From NCBI GenBank assembly GCA_900770415.1, contig CAAGKN010000007.1, positions 124,001 to 188,000 of the forward strand: 64,000 nt of DNA, written 5' to 3'. Within the stretch, counting starts at the first letter, position 1, and the number at the start of each line of letters is the position of its first letter. Position numbers and translations under genes: made by a program. Positions 55,757 through 64,000 of this stretch are shown one piece after another. Source of the DNA: Clostridia bacterium (GTDB lineage Bacteria > Bacillota > Clostridia > TANB77 > CAG-508). The notes below the pieces were generated by a model. The model was not told the origin of the DNA and made no database searches. It worked only from the letters and a program-made list of their open reading frames with translations.

Positions 55757-56402
55757 ATGCAAATAACAATAAATTTACAGATTTTTTTATTCATAATTCT
55801 ATTTATTTTAACAAGACAAATTGAATTCTATGCATTAATTATGTTCTTTGCACTAATTCATGAGTTTCGGACATATTTTTGCAGGACTACTTTTAAAATT
55901 AAAACCAAAAAAATTAAGTATAATGCCATTTGGACTAGCAGTAACATTTGAAAGCTATGAGTATAAGAAATTAGTAGAAAATAAAAAGATAGTAATTGCT
56001 TTTGCAGGTCCATTAACAAACATATTGATTTCAATAGTTCTTTTATTTATACAAATGGACCAAAACTTAAAACAAATTATGATTTATTCAAACATATTGG
56101 TAGCTGTATTTAATTTAATTCCAATATATCCATTAGATGGTGGTAGAATATTAAAAGGAGTAATAAGAAAGAAATTTGAAGACAATATAAAAGCAGACAC
56201 AATAGTAAATAAAATATCAAATATTCTAGTAATTATTTTAACTGCTGTATCTAGTATTTTGATACTATATTTAAAAAACATCTCTGTATTGTTTGTAATA
56301 ATATACTTATGGATTTTAGTAATAAAAGAAAATAAAAGATTTAATTTAAAGAGAAAAATAAACAATATAATTTCAAAAGAAAACAAATGTATTGACATTT
56401 AA
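55757..56402 (+). CDS. spoIVFB: Site-2 protease SpoIVFB (M50); needs +1 shift at CGGA
   Basis: SpoIVFB cleaves pro-sigma-K in the forespore outer membrane. ATG 55757 follows AGGGGGG. Reading residues 1-37, then CGGA at 55868-55871, gives ALIHEFGHIFAGLL: the metal-binding HExxH with the shifted glycine at its centre, and 214 residues in total. Later NLIPIYPLDGGRIL supplies the metal-binding Asp. Six helices or so fit the family. Unshifted product (ending at 55951) lacks HExxH and everything downstream. This gene follows the SpoIVFA-like gene, a sporulation checkpoint pair. Shorter than the Bacillus protein (288). Confidence 0.88.
55868..55871 (+). other. CGGA quadruplet (+1) site 8, spoIVFB active site
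   Basis: TTT C GGA CAT restores HEFGH, the HExxH zinc-binding motif. The P-site codon is TTT. The zero frame stops at 55951. Confidence 0.92.
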
Positions 56403-56441
56403 CTAATTAAATGTAAAAATAAAATAAATGGAGGATAACTA

Positions 56442-56873
56442 ATGAAAAAATATATAAGAAATAATAAAGGAATAACAATTACAACATTAGTTGTTACAGT
56501 AATAATACTTTTAATTTTAACATCAACAATTATAGTGAAACTAGGCGACTCAAAAGATGTTAGTAAGTTAAACAATCTATATGCGGATGTAAAAATCTTA
56601 GAAGAAAAGGTCCTTAATTACTATAACAATTATGGAATGCTTCCAGTAAAAGGAGACCCGATACAACCATTGCTTTCTATGGAAGAAGGAAACAATTACT
56701 ATGAAATAAATTTAAGTAAACTTGAAAACATTACCTTAAAATATGGACATGGGAATAGTACAAACAAAGATATTTATATAGTAAACGGAGATACATTAGA
56801 TGTATATTATTATAAAGGAATTGAATATAAGGGAGAAAAATATTATACATACGAGTATGAGAAAAATTTATAA
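56442..56873 (+). CDS. Type IV pilin-like small protein
   Basis: The 143-residue protein has a prepilin start: MKKYIRNNKGITITTLVVTVIILLILTSTIIV, a basic leader, Gly-Ile at the cut and a hydrophobic helix. The rest (about 110 residues) is a small globular domain. It is similar in design to the 13319 gene. ATG 56442 follows TGGAGG. No pilus assembly gene is near. Confidence 0.7.
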   Translation: MKKYIRNNKGITITTLVVTVIILLILTSTIIVKLGDSKDVSKLNNLYADVKILEEKVLNYYNNYGMLPVKGDPIQPLLSMEEGNNYYEINLSKLENITLKYGHGNSTNKDIYIVNGDTLDVYYYKGIEYKGEKYYTYEYEKNL

Positions 56874-56935
56874 TTAGGTCAATTACTACTATTAAAAATA
56901 ACAATCTACTTGCAAAAAGAATATATTTGTGATAG

Positions 56936-56973
56936 AATAGCAATGTTTGAAAAATAGCATTGCTATTTTTTCC
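56936..56973 (+). terminator. Terminator after the pilin-like gene
   Basis: AATAGCAATG/CATTGCTATT stem, then TTTTT. Confidence 0.85.
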
Positions 56974-57025
56974 TTACTCATATTAATGTGGTATGGGTTA
57001 TAAGCCATAAGGAGGTGAAAGAATA

Positions 57026-57310
57026 ATGAACAAATACGAAAGTGTTATCATTATTAATCCAAATTTAGAGGAAGAAGCTATTAAATCATTAATAGAAAAA
57101 ATCTCAAATTTAATTAATACTGATGGTAAAGTTAGTTCAGTTGAAGAAGCTGGTAAAAAGAAATTAGCTTATGAAATAAAAAAGAACAAAGAAGGATTTT
57201 ATGTTATATTTAAATTCGAAGCTAATCCAGAATTAATTACTGAATTAGAAAGAGTATATAGAATAACAGACGAAGTTATTAAGTTTATTGTTGTTAAAGA
57301 GGAGGAATAA
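57026..57310 (+). CDS. rpsF: Ribosomal protein bS6
   Basis: The 94-residue protein binds the platform of the small ribosomal subunit as a partner of S18. MNKYESVIIINPNLEEEAI and KKLAYEIKKNKEGFYVIFKFEA are family features. The start follows AAGGAGGTGA. It is the first of the rpsF-ssb-rpsR operon, the standard order in Firmicutes. The short upstream region (about 56985-57025) may include the S6-S18 autoregulatory leader, which I cannot verify. Confidence 0.96.
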   Translation: MNKYESVIIINPNLEEEAIKSLIEKISNLINTDGKVSSVEEAGKKKLAYEIKKNKEGFYVIFKFEANPELITELERVYRITDEVIKFIVVKEEE

Positions 57311-57313
57311 TAC

Positions 57314-57733
57314 ATGAACAAAGTAATATTAATGGGGCGTTTGACAAGAGATCCAGAAGTTAGATACACACAAACAAATAACACATTAGTAGCATCTTTC
57401 TCATTAGCAGTAAACAGAAGATTTGCAAGACAAGGAGAAGAAAGACAAGCAGATTTTATTAATGTAGTTGCTTGGAGCAAAACAGGAGAGTTTTGTAGCA
57501 AATACTTTAAAAAAGGACAACAAGTTGGAATAATTGGTAGAATTCAAACAAGAAATTGGGAAGATGACCAAGGACAAAAACATTATGTTACAGAAGTAGT
57601 TGCAGAAGAAGCTTATTTTGCAGATAGTAAAAGAGATGGAGAAGCATCATCAAATTTTGAAAATACATTTGGAAATACTGTATCAGAATCATCAGAATTT
57701 TCAGTATCATCAGATGATGAATTACCATTCTAA
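57314..57733 (+). CDS. ssb: Single-stranded DNA-binding protein
   Basis: The 139-residue protein has an OB-fold (MNKVILMGRLTRDPEVRYTQ, FARQGEERQADFINVVAW, about residues 1-105), a short linker and the acidic tip DDELPF that binds partner proteins. It begins 3 bases after rpsF, with AGGAGG inside the end of that gene. It protects single strands in replication and repair. Confidence 0.95.
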   Translation: MNKVILMGRLTRDPEVRYTQTNNTLVASFSLAVNRRFARQGEERQADFINVVAWSKTGEFCSKYFKKGQQVGIIGRIQTRNWEDDQGQKHYVTEVVAEEAYFADSKRDGEASSNFENTFGNTVSESSEFSVSSDDELPF

Positions 57734-57805
57734 AATAAAAAGTTAAGATTTAAGAATAAATAATACAAGATTTGCAGAGCAAATTTTGAGAAGGGGGAAA
57801 ACAAA

Positions 57806-58093
57806 ATGGCAGATAGAAAACAAAATGGAAAAAACAATAAAAGAAGAAACAACGGCGACGAAGATTTCAATCCTAGATTTAGAAAAGTTAGAAAAAAAGT
57901 ATGCGTAATGTGCAGTAATAAAGATTTTGTTTTAGATTATAAAAATCCAGAACAATTAAGAAAATTTGTAAATGAAAAAGGTAAAATATTACCTAGAAGA
58001 GCAACAGGAGCTTGCGCAAAACATCAAAGAGACATTACACAAGCTGTAAAGAGAGCAAGACATATTGCTATATTACCATATACACAAAACTAA
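57806..58093 (+). CDS. rpsR: Ribosomal protein bS18
   Basis: The 95-residue protein of the small subunit has the S18 core: VCVMCSNKDFVLDYKNPEQLRKFVNEKGKILPRRATGACAKHQRDITQAVKRARHIAILPY. The N-terminal 25 residues are basic (about 1-28). Two cysteines (CVMC) and a later Cys could bind zinc. It is the end of the rpsF-ssb-rpsR operon. ATG 57806 follows AGGGGG. Confidence 0.96.
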   Translation: MADRKQNGKNNKRRNNGDEDFNPRFRKVRKKVCVMCSNKDFVLDYKNPEQLRKFVNEKGKILPRRATGACAKHQRDITQAVKRARHIAILPYTQN

Positions 58094-58096
58094 TGT

Positions 58097-58132
58097 TTTA
58101 AGAACAGATTTTATATCTGTTCTTTTTTTTTA
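58097..58132 (+). terminator. Terminator after rpsR
   Basis: AAGAACAGAT/ATCTGTTCTT stem, then TTTTTTT. Confidence 0.9.
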
Positions 58133-58215
58133 AAAAAAAATTGAAATAATTATAGAAATAAAAATAATTATACTGTAAAATTAAAATGTAAAATAAATTT
58201 AAGGGAGTGTTTTGT

Positions 58216-59037
58216 TTGAAGGTTACTAATATTGAAGAATTAAAGCAAATCGCAAACAATGTTAGAAAAGGCATAATTGAAGGAACTTATAACGCAAAAT
58301 CTGGGCACCCAGGAGGCTCATTATCTGTTGCAGATATACTAACTGTATTATATTTTAACCAAATGAATGTAAACGAAAAAGAGCCTAATGCAAAAACAAG
58401 GGACAGGCTGGTTTTATCAAAAGGACATGTTGCCCCAGCATTGTATGCTGTACTTGCAGAAAAAGGATATTTTGAAAAAGATGAATTGAAAAAATTGAGA
58501 AAAATTGATGGAATGCTACAAGGACATCCAGATATGCAAAAAACGCCAGGGATAGATATGTCAACAGGTTCTTTAGGACAAGGATTATCTGTTGCAAATG
58601 GTATGGCACTTGCATCTAAATTAAATCATGAAGGTGTTAGAGTATATTGCATTTGTGGAGATGGAGAAATACAAGAAGGTCAAATATGGGAAGCTGCAAT
58701 GACTTCTAGCCACAGAAAGCTAGACAATTTGTGCTTAATAGTAGATAATAACAATTTGCAAATAGATGGAAATGTAGACATAGTAAAAAATATTTATCCA
58801 TTAGACGAAAAATTTAAAAGTTTTGGATTTGAGGTAATTAAAGTAGATGGGCATGATATAGAAAAACTAATAAAAGCATTTGACAAGGCAAAAACAATAA
58901 AAGAAAAACCAACAGTAATTATTGCAAAAACCATAAAAGGAAAAGGGGTTTCTTTTATGGAAAATAAAGCAGATTGGCATGGAAAAGCACCAAATGAAGA
59001 AGAATATAAAATGGCTATGGAGGAATTAAGTAAGTAG
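58216..59037 (+). CDS. Transketolase, N-terminal subunit
   Basis: The 273-residue protein starts at TTG 58216 (AGGGAG 8-13 bases before); a GTG at 58207 overlaps the ribosome site. It holds the thiamine-diphosphate-binding region: SGHPGGSLSVADILTVLYF and GDGEIQEGQIWEAAM with the GDG motif. It pairs with the C-terminal subunit encoded at 59950. Transketolase moves two-carbon units in the pentose phosphate pathway. In split form the subunits must both be made, and here a PHP gene stands between them. Confidence 0.93.
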   Translation: MKVTNIEELKQIANNVRKGIIEGTYNAKSGHPGGSLSVADILTVLYFNQMNVNEKEPNAKTRDRLVLSKGHVAPALYAVLAEKGYFEKDELKKLRKIDGMLQGHPDMQKTPGIDMSTGSLGQGLSVANGMALASKLNHEGVRVYCICGDGEIQEGQIWEAAMTSSHRKLDNLCLIVDNNNLQIDGNVDIVKNIYPLDEKFKSFGFEVIKVDGHDIEKLIKAFDKAKTIKEKPTVIIAKTIKGKGVSFMENKADWHGKAPNEEEYKMAMEELSK

Positions 59038-59051
59038 TAGGAGATGGAATA

Positions 59052-59936
59052 ATGATAGATTTGCATATTCACACAAACAACTCAGATGGCTCAGATAGCG
59101 TAATAGATGTACTAAAAAAAGCACAAAAACATGAATTATCATACATGTCCATAACAGACCATGAAAGCGTAAATGGACATTATGAATTAAGAAATATTGA
59201 TGTAAAACAATATTTTTCTGGGAAAATAATTCCAGGAGTAGAGTTAAAAAATTATTATAAAGATAGAGTAATTGATATATTGGCATACAATATTGATATA
59301 GACAAGTTTAATGAATACTTAGAAAAAAATTACAAAAACAAAACACACAGAATGTTAGAAACTAAAAATTTAAAACATTTATATAAACAAGCAAAAACGT
59401 ATGGATTAACATTAGATCCAATAGAAAAAATTAATTGGGACCCAGACAGCGATTGGGGAAGTGTGGTAGTATATAACGAAATAAAAAAACATCCAGAAAA
59501 TGAGGCAAAAGTTCCAAAAGACTTATGGGAAAGCTTTAGTAATTTTAAAAAAGACTATGTATATAACAGGAATAATATGTTCTTTTTAGATAAAAAAGAT
59601 GACTATCCATCACCAGCAGAAACTGTAAAACAAGTACATTTAGCAGGTGGAGTAGCTTTTTTAGCACATGTACATGAATATAAATGGGTAAAAGACAAGA
59701 TTCAATATATAACAGAACTAGTAAAAGATAGCAATTTAGATGGAATAGAATGTTATTATAGTAATTTTACAGAAGAGCAAATAAAAGAACTGTTAGAGTA
59801 TTGTAAGAAAAACCATTTATATACAAGTGGAGGAACAGACTATCATGGTACAAAAAGACCAAGTGTTGAGATAGGTGTAGGAAAAGGAAATTTGAGAGTA
59901 CCGGATGAAATAATAAAAGATTGGTATAATGGATAG
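59052..59936 (+). CDS. PHP-domain phosphoesterase
   Basis: The 294-residue protein begins MIDLHIHTNNSDGSDSVIDVL (HxH motif of PHP enzymes) and has SITDHESV, PGVELK, AGGVAFLAHVHEY and SGGTDYHG with metal-binding His/Asp. Relatives include 3',5'-nucleoside bisphosphate phosphatase, RNase AM and histidinol phosphatases; substrate not known. It starts 14 bases after the transketolase N subunit and precedes the C subunit. A short overlap region includes the next start. Position between two subunits of one enzyme is unusual. Confidence 0.85.
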   Translation: MIDLHIHTNNSDGSDSVIDVLKKAQKHELSYMSITDHESVNGHYELRNIDVKQYFSGKIIPGVELKNYYKDRVIDILAYNIDIDKFNEYLEKNYKNKTHRMLETKNLKHLYKQAKTYGLTLDPIEKINWDPDSDWGSVVVYNEIKKHPENEAKVPKDLWESFSNFKKDYVYNRNNMFFLDKKDDYPSPAETVKQVHLAGGVAFLAHVHEYKWVKDKIQYITELVKDSNLDGIECYYSNFTEEQIKELLEYCKKNHLYTSGGTDYHGTKRPSVEIGVGKGNLRVPDEIIKDWYNG

Positions 59937-59949
59937 AGGAGGAAAAAAT

Positions 59950-60876
59950 ATGGATTGCGAAAACCTTAAAGCTACAAGACAAAGTTATGGAGAAAAATTA
60001 GCAGAACTAGGAGAAAAAAATAAAGATATAATTGTTTTAGATGCAGATTTATCAGCTGCAACTAAAACATCAATATTTGCAAAGAAATTTCCAGAAAGAT
60101 TTTTTGATATGGGAATTGCAGAGCAAGATATGATAAGTACAGCCGCAGGACTTGCAACGTTTGGAAAAACTGTATTTGCAAGCAGTTTTGCAATGTTTGC
60201 ATGCGGAAGAAGCTATGACCAGATAAGAAACAGTGTTGCACATCCAAAATTAAATGTAAAAATATGTGCATCACACGCAGGGATAACTGTTGGAGAAGAT
60301 GGAGCAACTCACCAAATGCTTGAAGATTTAGGTATGATGAGAGGATTACCAAACATGACGGTTATGTGTACAAGTGATGATAGAGAAACAAAATGGGCAG
60401 TAGAAGAAATTTCTAAAATGGATGGACCAGTGTACTTAAGACTTTGCAGACTAAACACACCACAAATATATGGAGAAGAACAGAATTTTAAAATTGGAAA
60501 AGGAGTTCAAATAGGAAATGAAACAGATGCAACAGTGTTTGCAACAGGTGTAGTAGTTCCAGAAGCAATAAAAGCAAAAGAAGAACTAGAAAAGCAAGGA
60601 ATAAATATAAGAGTAGTTGATATACACACAATAAAACCAATAGATAAAGAACTAATTATAAAATGTGCAAAAGAAACTAAAAAATTAGTTTCTATTGAAG
60701 ACCATAATATAATAGGCGGGCTTGGAAGCGCTATTTCTGAGGTGCTAACAGAAGAATATCCTGCCAAACTAATTAGAATGGGAATGAAAGATAGATTTGG
60801 AAAATCTGGACCAGCCAAAGAATTATTAAAATATTTTGGGTTAACATCAGAAGATATTATAGCAGTAGTAAAATAA
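59950..60876 (+). CDS. Transketolase, C-terminal subunit
   Basis: The 308-residue protein starts at ATG 59950 with GAGGAGG 9 bases before; an earlier frame from 59929 lies before the ribosome site. It holds the pyrimidine-binding half (FFDMGIAEQDMISTAAGLA, with the catalytic Glu) and C-terminal transketolase domain (KKLVSIEDHNIIGGLGSAISE). It forms the enzyme with the 58216 product. Ends before a terminator at 60911. Confidence 0.93.
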   Translation: MDCENLKATRQSYGEKLAELGEKNKDIIVLDADLSAATKTSIFAKKFPERFFDMGIAEQDMISTAAGLATFGKTVFASSFAMFACGRSYDQIRNSVAHPKLNVKICASHAGITVGEDGATHQMLEDLGMMRGLPNMTVMCTSDDRETKWAVEEISKMDGPVYLRLCRLNTPQIYGEEQNFKIGKGVQIGNETDATVFATGVVVPEAIKAKEELEKQGINIRVVDIHTIKPIDKELIIKCAKETKKLVSIEDHNIIGGLGSAISEVLTEEYPAKLIRMGMKDRFGKSGPAKELLKYFGLTSEDIIAVVK

Positions 60877-60910
60877 ATTGCAATTTTAGGTTAAATAAAA
60901 ATATATTACA

Positions 60911-60945
60911 AAAAAATGACAATTTCTTGAAAAATGTCATTTTTT
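60911..60945 (+). terminator. Terminator after the transketolase genes
   Basis: AAAAATGACA/TGTCATTTTT stem, 13-base loop, T-run. Confidence 0.8.
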
Positions 60946-61008
60946 ATTGCTTTTTTAAGGTATTATTATTATAATATTAATGTATATTTAAGTAAAAGAG
61001 GTCAAAAT

Positions 61009-61690
61009 ATGATAGAATTTAAAAACGTATATAAAACATACAGCACAGGAACCGAAGCCGTAAATAATGCAAACTTTAAAATAGAAAAAGGTGAATTCGC
61101 ATTTTTAGTAGGTGCATCTGGTTCACGGAAAATCAACTCTTATAAAACTAATACTAAAAGAAGAAGAACCAACATCAGGAAATATAATTATAAATGGCAA
61201 GGATACAACATTTTTAAAACCTAAAAGAGTGCCATATTTAAGAAGAAGCATGGGAGTAGTTTTCCAAGATTTTAGGTTGCTATCAGATAAAACAGTTTAC
61301 GAGAATGTAGCATTTGCAATGAATATAGTAAAAGCTACACCAAAACATATAAGAAGACAAGTTCCAATGGTATTATCATTAGTTGGGCTAAGTGGAAAAG
61401 CAAAAGTTTATCCAAATGAGTTATCAGGAGGAGAACAACAAAGAGTTGCTCTTGCAAGAGCATTAGTGAATAATCCAGCTATGATAATTGCTGATGAGCC
61501 AACAGGAAACTTGGATCCAGAAACAGCTTGGGACATTATGAATTTGCTTAACGAAATCAATTTAAGAGGTACAACAGTAGTTATTGCAACACACGCCAAA
61601 GACATAGTTGACCAGATGAAAAAAAGAGTTATTGAAATAGAAAAAGGCGTAATAGTTAGAGATGATAGAAAAGGTGGGTATAGCAAGTGA
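61009..61690 (+). CDS. ftsE: Cell division ATP-binding protein FtsE; needs +1 shift at CGGA
   Basis: The start is ATG 61009 (AGAGGTC before; family start MIEFKNVYKTY). Residues 1-39 run to GASGS, then CGGA at 61126-61129 gives GASGSGKSTLIKLIL, the Walker A P-loop. The rest, with the ABC signature LSGGEQQRVALARAL, Walker B MIIADEPTGNLDPE and H-loop, runs to 61690. Total 226 residues, normal for FtsE. FtsE with FtsX couples ATP use to peptidoglycan hydrolases at division. The unshifted frame (ending at 61224) has no ATP-binding site. The gene overlaps ftsX by GTGA. Confidence 0.92.
61126..61129 (+). other. CGGA quadruplet (+1) site 9, ftsE Walker A
   Basis: TCA C GGA AAA TCA ACT restores GSGKST. 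The P-site codon is TCA. The zero frame stops at 61224. Confidence 0.93.
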
Positions 61691-62583
61691 AATATAATGT
61701 AATAGGATATTTTTTATCTGAAGGTTTTAGAAATGTATTTAAAAATAAAAAATCCACATTCTCTTGTTTGGGGGTAATGTGTGCAACAATGCTTATGTTT
61801 GGACTATTTTTCGTAATAGGACAAAATATAAATAATGCTATTAAGGATTTGGAAAAAGAACAAGGAATGCAGGTATTTATGTATCCAGAAGCAACAGATG
61901 AGCAAATAGCAAAGCTTAAAGAAGATCTAGGAAAAATTGAAGGAATAAATACAATAGAATTTGTATCTAAAGAAGAAGGATACAATACTATGAAAAAAAG
62001 ACTTGGAGATAACGCAAAAGCATTAGACGGGTTCACTCCAGATTTCTTTGAAGTATCATACATAATTACATTAACAGATTTATCTTTAAATAATCAAGTA
62101 TATGAAGCAATATCTAAATTAGATAATGTAAAAGAGATACAAAATAAATCAAGCACAATAGAAACATTATCTAGTGTTGGAAAAGCAATAAGAGTTGTAA
62201 CATTTACAATTTTTGCAATATTAATTTTAATTTCGCTATTTATAATTTCAAATACAATAAAACTTACAGTACATGCAAGAAGAAAAGAAATTTCAATAAT
62301 GAAATATGTAGGAGCAACTAATGGGTTTATTAGAACTCCATTCATAATTGAAGGTATAGTAATAGGATTAATTTCAAGTATAATATCAATTTTGTTAATA
62401 GGTGGAGGGTATAATTTCTTAGCTACGAAACTTGTAAACTCAGCTACATGGCAAAAACTTAGCATCAATTTATTAACATTTGGAGATTTATTAGGAGAAA
62501 TAATAATTGTATACTTAGTGCTAGGAGTTGGAATTGGTATTATTGGTAGCTCAATATCTATGAAAAAATACCTTGACGTTTAA
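61687..62583 (+). CDS. ftsX: Cell division protein FtsX
   Basis: The 298-residue protein starts at GTG 61687, overlapping ftsE by four bases. It has four membrane helices: near residues 25-45 (TFSCLGVMCATMLMFGLFFVIG), 170-190, 215-245 and 265-290, with an extracellular loop of about 125 residues after the first. FtsX activates cell-wall hydrolases, and the next gene encodes an M23/coiled-coil protein that may be its partner. Typical length for Gram-positive FtsX. Confidence 0.93.
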   Translation: MKYNVIGYFLSEGFRNVFKNKKSTFSCLGVMCATMLMFGLFFVIGQNINNAIKDLEKEQGMQVFMYPEATDEQIAKLKEDLGKIEGINTIEFVSKEEGYNTMKKRLGDNAKALDGFTPDFFEVSYIITLTDLSLNNQVYEAISKLDNVKEIQNKSSTIETLSSVGKAIRVVTFTIFAILILISLFIISNTIKLTVHARRKEISIMKYVGATNGFIRTPFIIEGIVIGLISSIISILLIGGGYNFLATKLVNSATWQKLSINLLTFGDLLGEIIIVYLVLGVGIGIIGSSISMKKYLDV

Positions 62584-62595
62584 GAAGGTGATGCA

Positions 62596-63810
62596 ATGCC
62601 AAAAAAAATAATATTAACTTGTTTAATAGTAACAGTAATGATATTTGTTTTTTTTACAACAGTAGTAGTTGCAGATGATTTAGGAGAATTACAATATAGA
62701 AAAAATCAATTAAATCAACAAATTTCACAGGCAAATGAGCAAGTAGAAAATATTCAAGTAGAACTAACAGATACACTACAACAAATAGATAATTTAGATC
62801 AAAAAATAGAAACATATCAAGCAGAAATAGATGAAGTAAGTAAAAATCTTGAGGAAATACAGAGTGAAATAGCAATAGTAGAAGAAAAATTAACGAATTT
62901 AGAAAACAACTATAAAATACAAAGAGAAACATTTCAAAATAGAATAATTGCTCAGTATGAAGCTGGCGATGTACAATACTTAGATGTTTTATTAAGTTCA
63001 AATACATTATCAGAATTTATATCGAATTATTATTTAATAGGTGAAATAGCAAAATATGATAGAAATCTTTTGGATAATATAGATAGACAGAAAAAACAAA
63101 TACAAAATATAAGAATAATATTATCAGAAAAAGAAAAATCATTAAAAACATTAAAAACTAATAAAGAGAATACTTCTGTTGCATTAGAAAATGCAAAAGT
63201 TATAAAAAATAGTTATGCAAAACAATTAACAGATGAAGAAAAAGAAACACAAGAAAAAATAGCAGGATATCAAAAAGAATTAGATAATTTAGAAGCACAA
63301 ATTGTAGCAATAACAAGTGTAAAAGTTGGAGAGGACTATGTTGGTGGTGAGTTTGCTTGGCCAGCACCAGGATATTCAACAATAACATCAAAATATGGAA
63401 TGAGAGTTCATCCAATACTTAAAACACATAGAATTCATTCTGGAACAGATATTGCAATGCCTATGGGAGCATATATAATTGCAGCAAATGATGGAGTCGT
63501 TACAAAGGCAGGATATTCAACAACTGGATATGGAAATATGGTTTTAATAGATCATGGAGGAGGAGTTAGCACCTTATACGGTCATGGTTCAGAAATTTTA
63601 GTACAAGCTGGACAAACCGTAAAAAGAGGTGATATAATAATGAAAGCTGGTTCGACTGGATGGTCGACAGGTCCACATTTACACTTCGAAGTAAGAATAA
63701 ATGGTCAGCATGTAGATTCATTGCCATATATAACAGGTAAAAAAATAGAAACAAAATCTACAGAAAATAACGCAGAAGAATCTACGCAAAATACAGAAAA
63801 TGCTAACTAA
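62596..63810 (+). CDS. EnvC-like M23 peptidase with coiled coil
   Basis: The 404-residue secreted protein has a signal/anchor (ILTCLIVTVMIFVFFTTVVVA, about residues 5-25), coiled coil (about 28-245) and an M23 domain (about 255-385) with HRIHSGTDIAMP (HxxxD) and GPHLHFEVR (HxH). Its C-terminus is Asn/Thr/Glu-rich. The shape matches EnvC and the CwlO/PcsB group regulated by FtsEX. It is 13 bases after ftsX with AAGGTGAT, so the operon is ftsE-ftsX-M23. Likely partner of FtsX by analogy. Confidence 0.9.
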   Translation: MPKKIILTCLIVTVMIFVFFTTVVVADDLGELQYRKNQLNQQISQANEQVENIQVELTDTLQQIDNLDQKIETYQAEIDEVSKNLEEIQSEIAIVEEKLTNLENNYKIQRETFQNRIIAQYEAGDVQYLDVLLSSNTLSEFISNYYLIGEIAKYDRNLLDNIDRQKKQIQNIRIILSEKEKSLKTLKTNKENTSVALENAKVIKNSYAKQLTDEEKETQEKIAGYQKELDNLEAQIVAITSVKVGEDYVGGEFAWPAPGYSTITSKYGMRVHPILKTHRIHSGTDIAMPMGAYIIAANDGVVTKAGYSTTGYGNMVLIDHGGGVSTLYGHGSEILVQAGQTVKRGDIIMKAGSTGWSTGPHLHFEVRINGQHVDSLPYITGKKIETKSTENNAEESTQNTENAN

Positions 63811-63830
63811 ATTAAAAAACGGAGGAAGAA

Positions 63831-64000
63831 ATGAAAATTAAAAAAAGAATATTAATATCAATATTATTAATACTAATAATTCTATCAACAAATATTGCTG
63901 TTACTTTGGCTGCAACTAAATCTGAATTACAAAATAAACAAAACAATATAAATCAACAAATTAAAGATACAGAAAATGAAATAAGTGCAGTAAAAGAAGA
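63831..64000 (+). CDS. Secreted coiled-coil protein, paralogue of the preceding gene (3' truncated by window edge)
   Basis: The first 56 residues are seen: MKIKKRILISILLILIILST (signal peptide) then AATKSELQNKQNNINQQIKD and coiled coil. The pattern matches the start of the 62596 protein. ATG 63831 follows CGGAGG. The rest lies beyond the window, so a second M23 domain is likely but not seen. Confidence 0.7.
   Translation, partial: MKIKKRILISILLILIILSTNIAVTLAATKSELQNKQNNINQQIKDTENEISAVKE

Noticed and set aside
12446..56402. The shifted genes as pseudogenes
   Set aside because: No other damage is seen; both halves of each are fully conserved, several are normally essential or conserved (rsmA, ftsE, spoIIE).
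56985..57025. S6-S18 leader RNA before rpsF
   Set aside because: The region is short and I could not see the conserved motif clearly; mentioned only in the rpsF entry.

Overview
The window is very AT-rich, single-contig bacterial DNA from an endospore-forming member of the Clostridia, probably an uncultured gut-type lineage. The evidence is a set of sporulation genes (spoIIE, yabG, a sipL-like gene, yunB, spoIIID, yyaC, a spoIVFA/spoIVFB-like pair), a T-box upstream of aspS, rubrerythrin and split transketolase genes, TTG and GTG starts with GGAGG-type ribosome binding sites, and heavy use of AGA/ATA/TTA codons. I cannot name the species.

Layout. 1-9850: the right part of a siphovirus-type prophage (tape measure, evolved distal tail protein, tail-tip protein, lysis genes, PemK-like toxin pair, repressor, TTGTCGAA-rich promoters), ending near a 14-bp tRNA 3'-end remnant. 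9946-10019: a tRNA-Gly. 10087-28573: core genes (PBP, rsmA, gdpP, spoIIE, aspS, topB, LysR, purA, nuclease). 28687-33341: an unknown gene, then a small integrated mobilizable element (HTH protein, oriT, MobV relaxase, two GC-richer reverse-strand genes) bounded by a 233-bp direct repeat carrying the 5' half of spoIIID. 33224-41667: spoIIID, yabG, veg, sipL-like, yunB, rubrerythrin, acyl-ACP thioesterase and a copper ATPase. 42431-50318: two LysR genes and five uncharacterised genes. 50857-64000: U32 peptidase, yyaC, spoIVFA/spoIVFB, pilin-like gene, rpsF-ssb-rpsR, transketolase halves around a PHP gene, ftsE-ftsX and two M23/coiled-coil genes.

The main discovery candidate is a quadruplet-decoding system. 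Seven genes (tail-tip, rsmA, gdpP, spoIIE, copA, spoIVFB, ftsE) are each broken by +1 shifts, nine in total. Every shift is at the same four bases, CGGA, with CGG in the zero frame and GGA (Gly) in the new frame. The restored glycine usually falls in a conserved or catalytic motif (Walker A, HExxH, GDGxNDxP, GGGH, the SAM-binding GxGxG, the PP2C DGMGSG). By my reading, no other forward or native gene in the window uses CGG as a sense codon. The tRNA-Gly at 9946-10019 has anticodon-loop bases U34 C35 C36 G37, the exact complement of CGGA, where A37 would be usual. I infer that this tRNA reads CGGA as glycine, that CGG has been vacated as an arginine codon, and that many native proteins depend on this decoding.

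Three reverse-strand, GC-richer genes (32203-32940, 41707-42183, 50350-50697) do carry in-frame CGG. They look recently acquired and, in two cases, would be truncated by CGGA decoding. A two-copy small RNA, a short RNA with a five-codon ORF, likely Spo0A boxes in prophage promoters, and the LysR-linked gene cluster are secondary points of interest.
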